From an uncultured Alphaproteobacteria bacterium (GTDB lineage: Bacteria; Pseudomonadota; Alphaproteobacteria; RF32; CAG-239): a DNA stretch of 6,103 nucleotides. Where the stretch lies: assembly GCA_900551585.1 (NCBI GenBank), contig URWU01000100.1:1-6103 (forward strand). Direction: 5' to 3'. Position numbers and translations under genes: made by a program. Of the stretch, positions 5,630 through 6,103 are shown in pieces (the first letter of the stretch is position 1; every line of letters starts with the position of its first letter). Under the pieces are notes generated by a model, which was not told the origin of the DNA, did no database searches, and saw nothing but the letters and a program-made list of their open reading frames with translations.

Positions 5630-5640
5630 TTTAGCCTCCT
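5627..5640 (-). promoter_or_regulatory. infC ribosome-binding site and AUA start codon
   Basis: On the minus strand AGGAGG (5640-5635), a 5-base spacer CTAAA and ATA (5629-5627) follow one another. The in-frame TAG at 5641-5639 overlaps the Shine-Dalgarno, so no start can lie further upstream. A perfect Shine-Dalgarno with a non-standard codon is the classic arrangement for IF-3-sensitive autoregulation. Confidence 0.88.
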
Positions 5641-5664
5641 AAAAATGTTGTTAACTAACTATAT

Positions 5665-5692
5665 ATAATACAAAAGTAATAATTAATGACAA
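5665..5692 (-). promoter_or_regulatory. Candidate infC promoter
   Basis: On the minus strand TTGTCA (5692-5687) and TATTAT (5670-5665) are separated by 16 bases. Start of transcription near 5658 would give a leader of about 28 bases to the AUA codon, with little room for a structured leader. Confidence 0.5.
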
Positions 5693-5800
5693 GTTAAAAG
5701 TGATTCTTTTCTATATAAAACCCACAGATTCTTTACGTTTGCCACGATTATAAGCACCCTATATGCCATATAATAGGAAGATTTAATACTTCAATATAGG

Positions 5801-5829
5801 TTGACTTAAAAATTTTTTTATATTAATAT
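5801..5829 (+). promoter_or_regulatory. Upstream tandem promoter, TTGACT-N17-TAATAT
   Basis: TTGACT (5801-5806) and TAATAT (5824-5829) are spaced by 17 bases of nearly pure A and T. It points rightward, away from infC, and precedes a second promoter with the same -35 box 92 bases on. AT-rich sequence makes chance matches easier here. Confidence 0.45.
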
Positions 5830-5892
5830 CCAGTTATATCAGGGCGTTACGCTTTTATTCACAAAAATATCATTTTTTTTGTAAAAAAGTTA

Positions 5893-5921
5893 TTGACTTC
5901 TCCGGGAGAGTGTCATATAAA
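5893..5921 (+). promoter_or_regulatory. Strong promoter with C-rich discriminator, stable-RNA-like
   Basis: TTGACT (5893-5898) and TATAAA (5916-5921) are separated by exactly 17 bases. A- and T-tracts at about 5862-5890 resemble an UP element, and the -10 box is followed directly by CCCCC (5922-5926), a GC-rich discriminator of the kind seen at rRNA and tRNA promoters under stringent control. The transcribed gene must lie mostly beyond the right end of the window. Confidence 0.65.
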
Positions 5922-5930
5922 CCCCCTTGT

Positions 5931-5979
5931 CGCTGACATGGTGACGGTCACAAACGAACGGCCACCAAGACTTACAGCG
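5931..5979 (+). ncRNA. Structured 5' leader downstream of the right-end promoter
   Basis: CGCTG (5931-5935) pairs with CAGCG (5975-5979) and inside it TGGTG (5939-5943) pairs with CACCA (5963-5967), giving one nested stem starting close to the expected transcription start. It may be part of the leader of an rRNA precursor. I could not match it to a tRNA or a named riboswitch. Confidence 0.35.
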
Positions 5980-5999
5980 AGTTATAAAGAAGAGTAAAT

Positions 6000-6044
6000 A
6001 TGGAAAATAAGAGGATACGCAGACGGTTTTGTATTATGGACTAA
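6000..6044 (+). CDS. Possible 14-codon leader ORF
   Basis: ATG at 6000 opens a frame encoding MENKRIRRRFCIMD and a TAA at 6042-6044. AAGAAGAG lies 5 bases before the ATG, a plausible ribosome-binding site. The peptide is strongly basic with no relatives I recognise. If the transcript is an rRNA precursor, the ORF is chance. If it is an mRNA, it could be a leader peptide. Confidence 0.2.
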   Translation: MENKRIRRRFCIMD

Positions 6045-6103
6045 AAGAACATAAATATAAAAGTCTGATGTATCAATGAGGAACCTATAAAATTCTAAAA
6101 TTT

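Noticed and set aside
5769..5774. Perfect TATAAT as the -10 box of a third right-end promoter
   Set aside because: No -35-like hexamer lies 15-19 bases upstream; in this AT-rich stretch the match alone is not evidence.
5921..5980. tRNA gene after the strong promoter
   Set aside because: The nested stem has no acceptor, anticodon or TTCRA arm geometry and no CCA-compatible end.

Overview
The window looks like the end-to-end of one assembly contig from a low-to-moderate GC alphaproteobacterium, quite possibly a gut or other host-associated one. The lineage call is inference. It rests on the style of LigA and IF-3, infC standing apart from rpmI-rplT, and dispersed GTCATTCTGAGC / GGAATGAC palindromes in the intergenic spaces. 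The first 41 bases are not genomic: they are a Nextera-type transposase adapter left on the contig end.

Bases 42-2130 are a diversity-generating retroelement (DGR) locus. It holds the 3' end of a target gene whose C-terminus is an Asn-rich variable segment of the Lcl/DUF1566 or C-type-lectin kind (WSSSE...NNAW...NYVRPVLAF). Two further copies of that segment follow (B, 257-505; C, 506-742), each preceded by the same hairpin-bearing leader. A 458-residue DGR-type reverse transcriptase (IGNLTSQ and YVDD motifs) begins 11 bases after copy C. In such systems the enzyme copies an RNA of the template repeat with errors at adenines and the product replaces the variable repeat of the target gene. Here no copy can be derived from another by adenine changes alone, so which copy is the template is unresolved. 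A palindromic dispersed repeat appears to have inserted between copies A and B.

Bases 2131-2441 separate the convergent RT and ligA genes. They contain a composite inverted repeat, a run of short hairpins and a doubtful 58-codon ORF on the minus strand. ligA (NAD-dependent DNA ligase, complete, minus strand) follows. It is divergent from a small gene for an exported or membrane-anchored 84-residue protein with a candidate operator over its -35 box. That gene converges on infC (IF-3, minus strand) and the two share a bidirectional terminator. infC begins with the rare codon AUA behind a perfect AGGAGG, so its N-terminal 45 residues are missed by ordinary start-codon rules.

The AT-rich right end carries the infC promoter on the minus strand and two tandem TTGACT-N17 promoters on the plus strand. 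The second has a C-rich discriminator and a structured leader, and resembles a stable-RNA (rRNA or tRNA) promoter. The contig stops about 180 bases later, as assemblies often do at an rRNA operon. The most interesting parts are the three-repeat DGR arrangement and the AUA start of infC.
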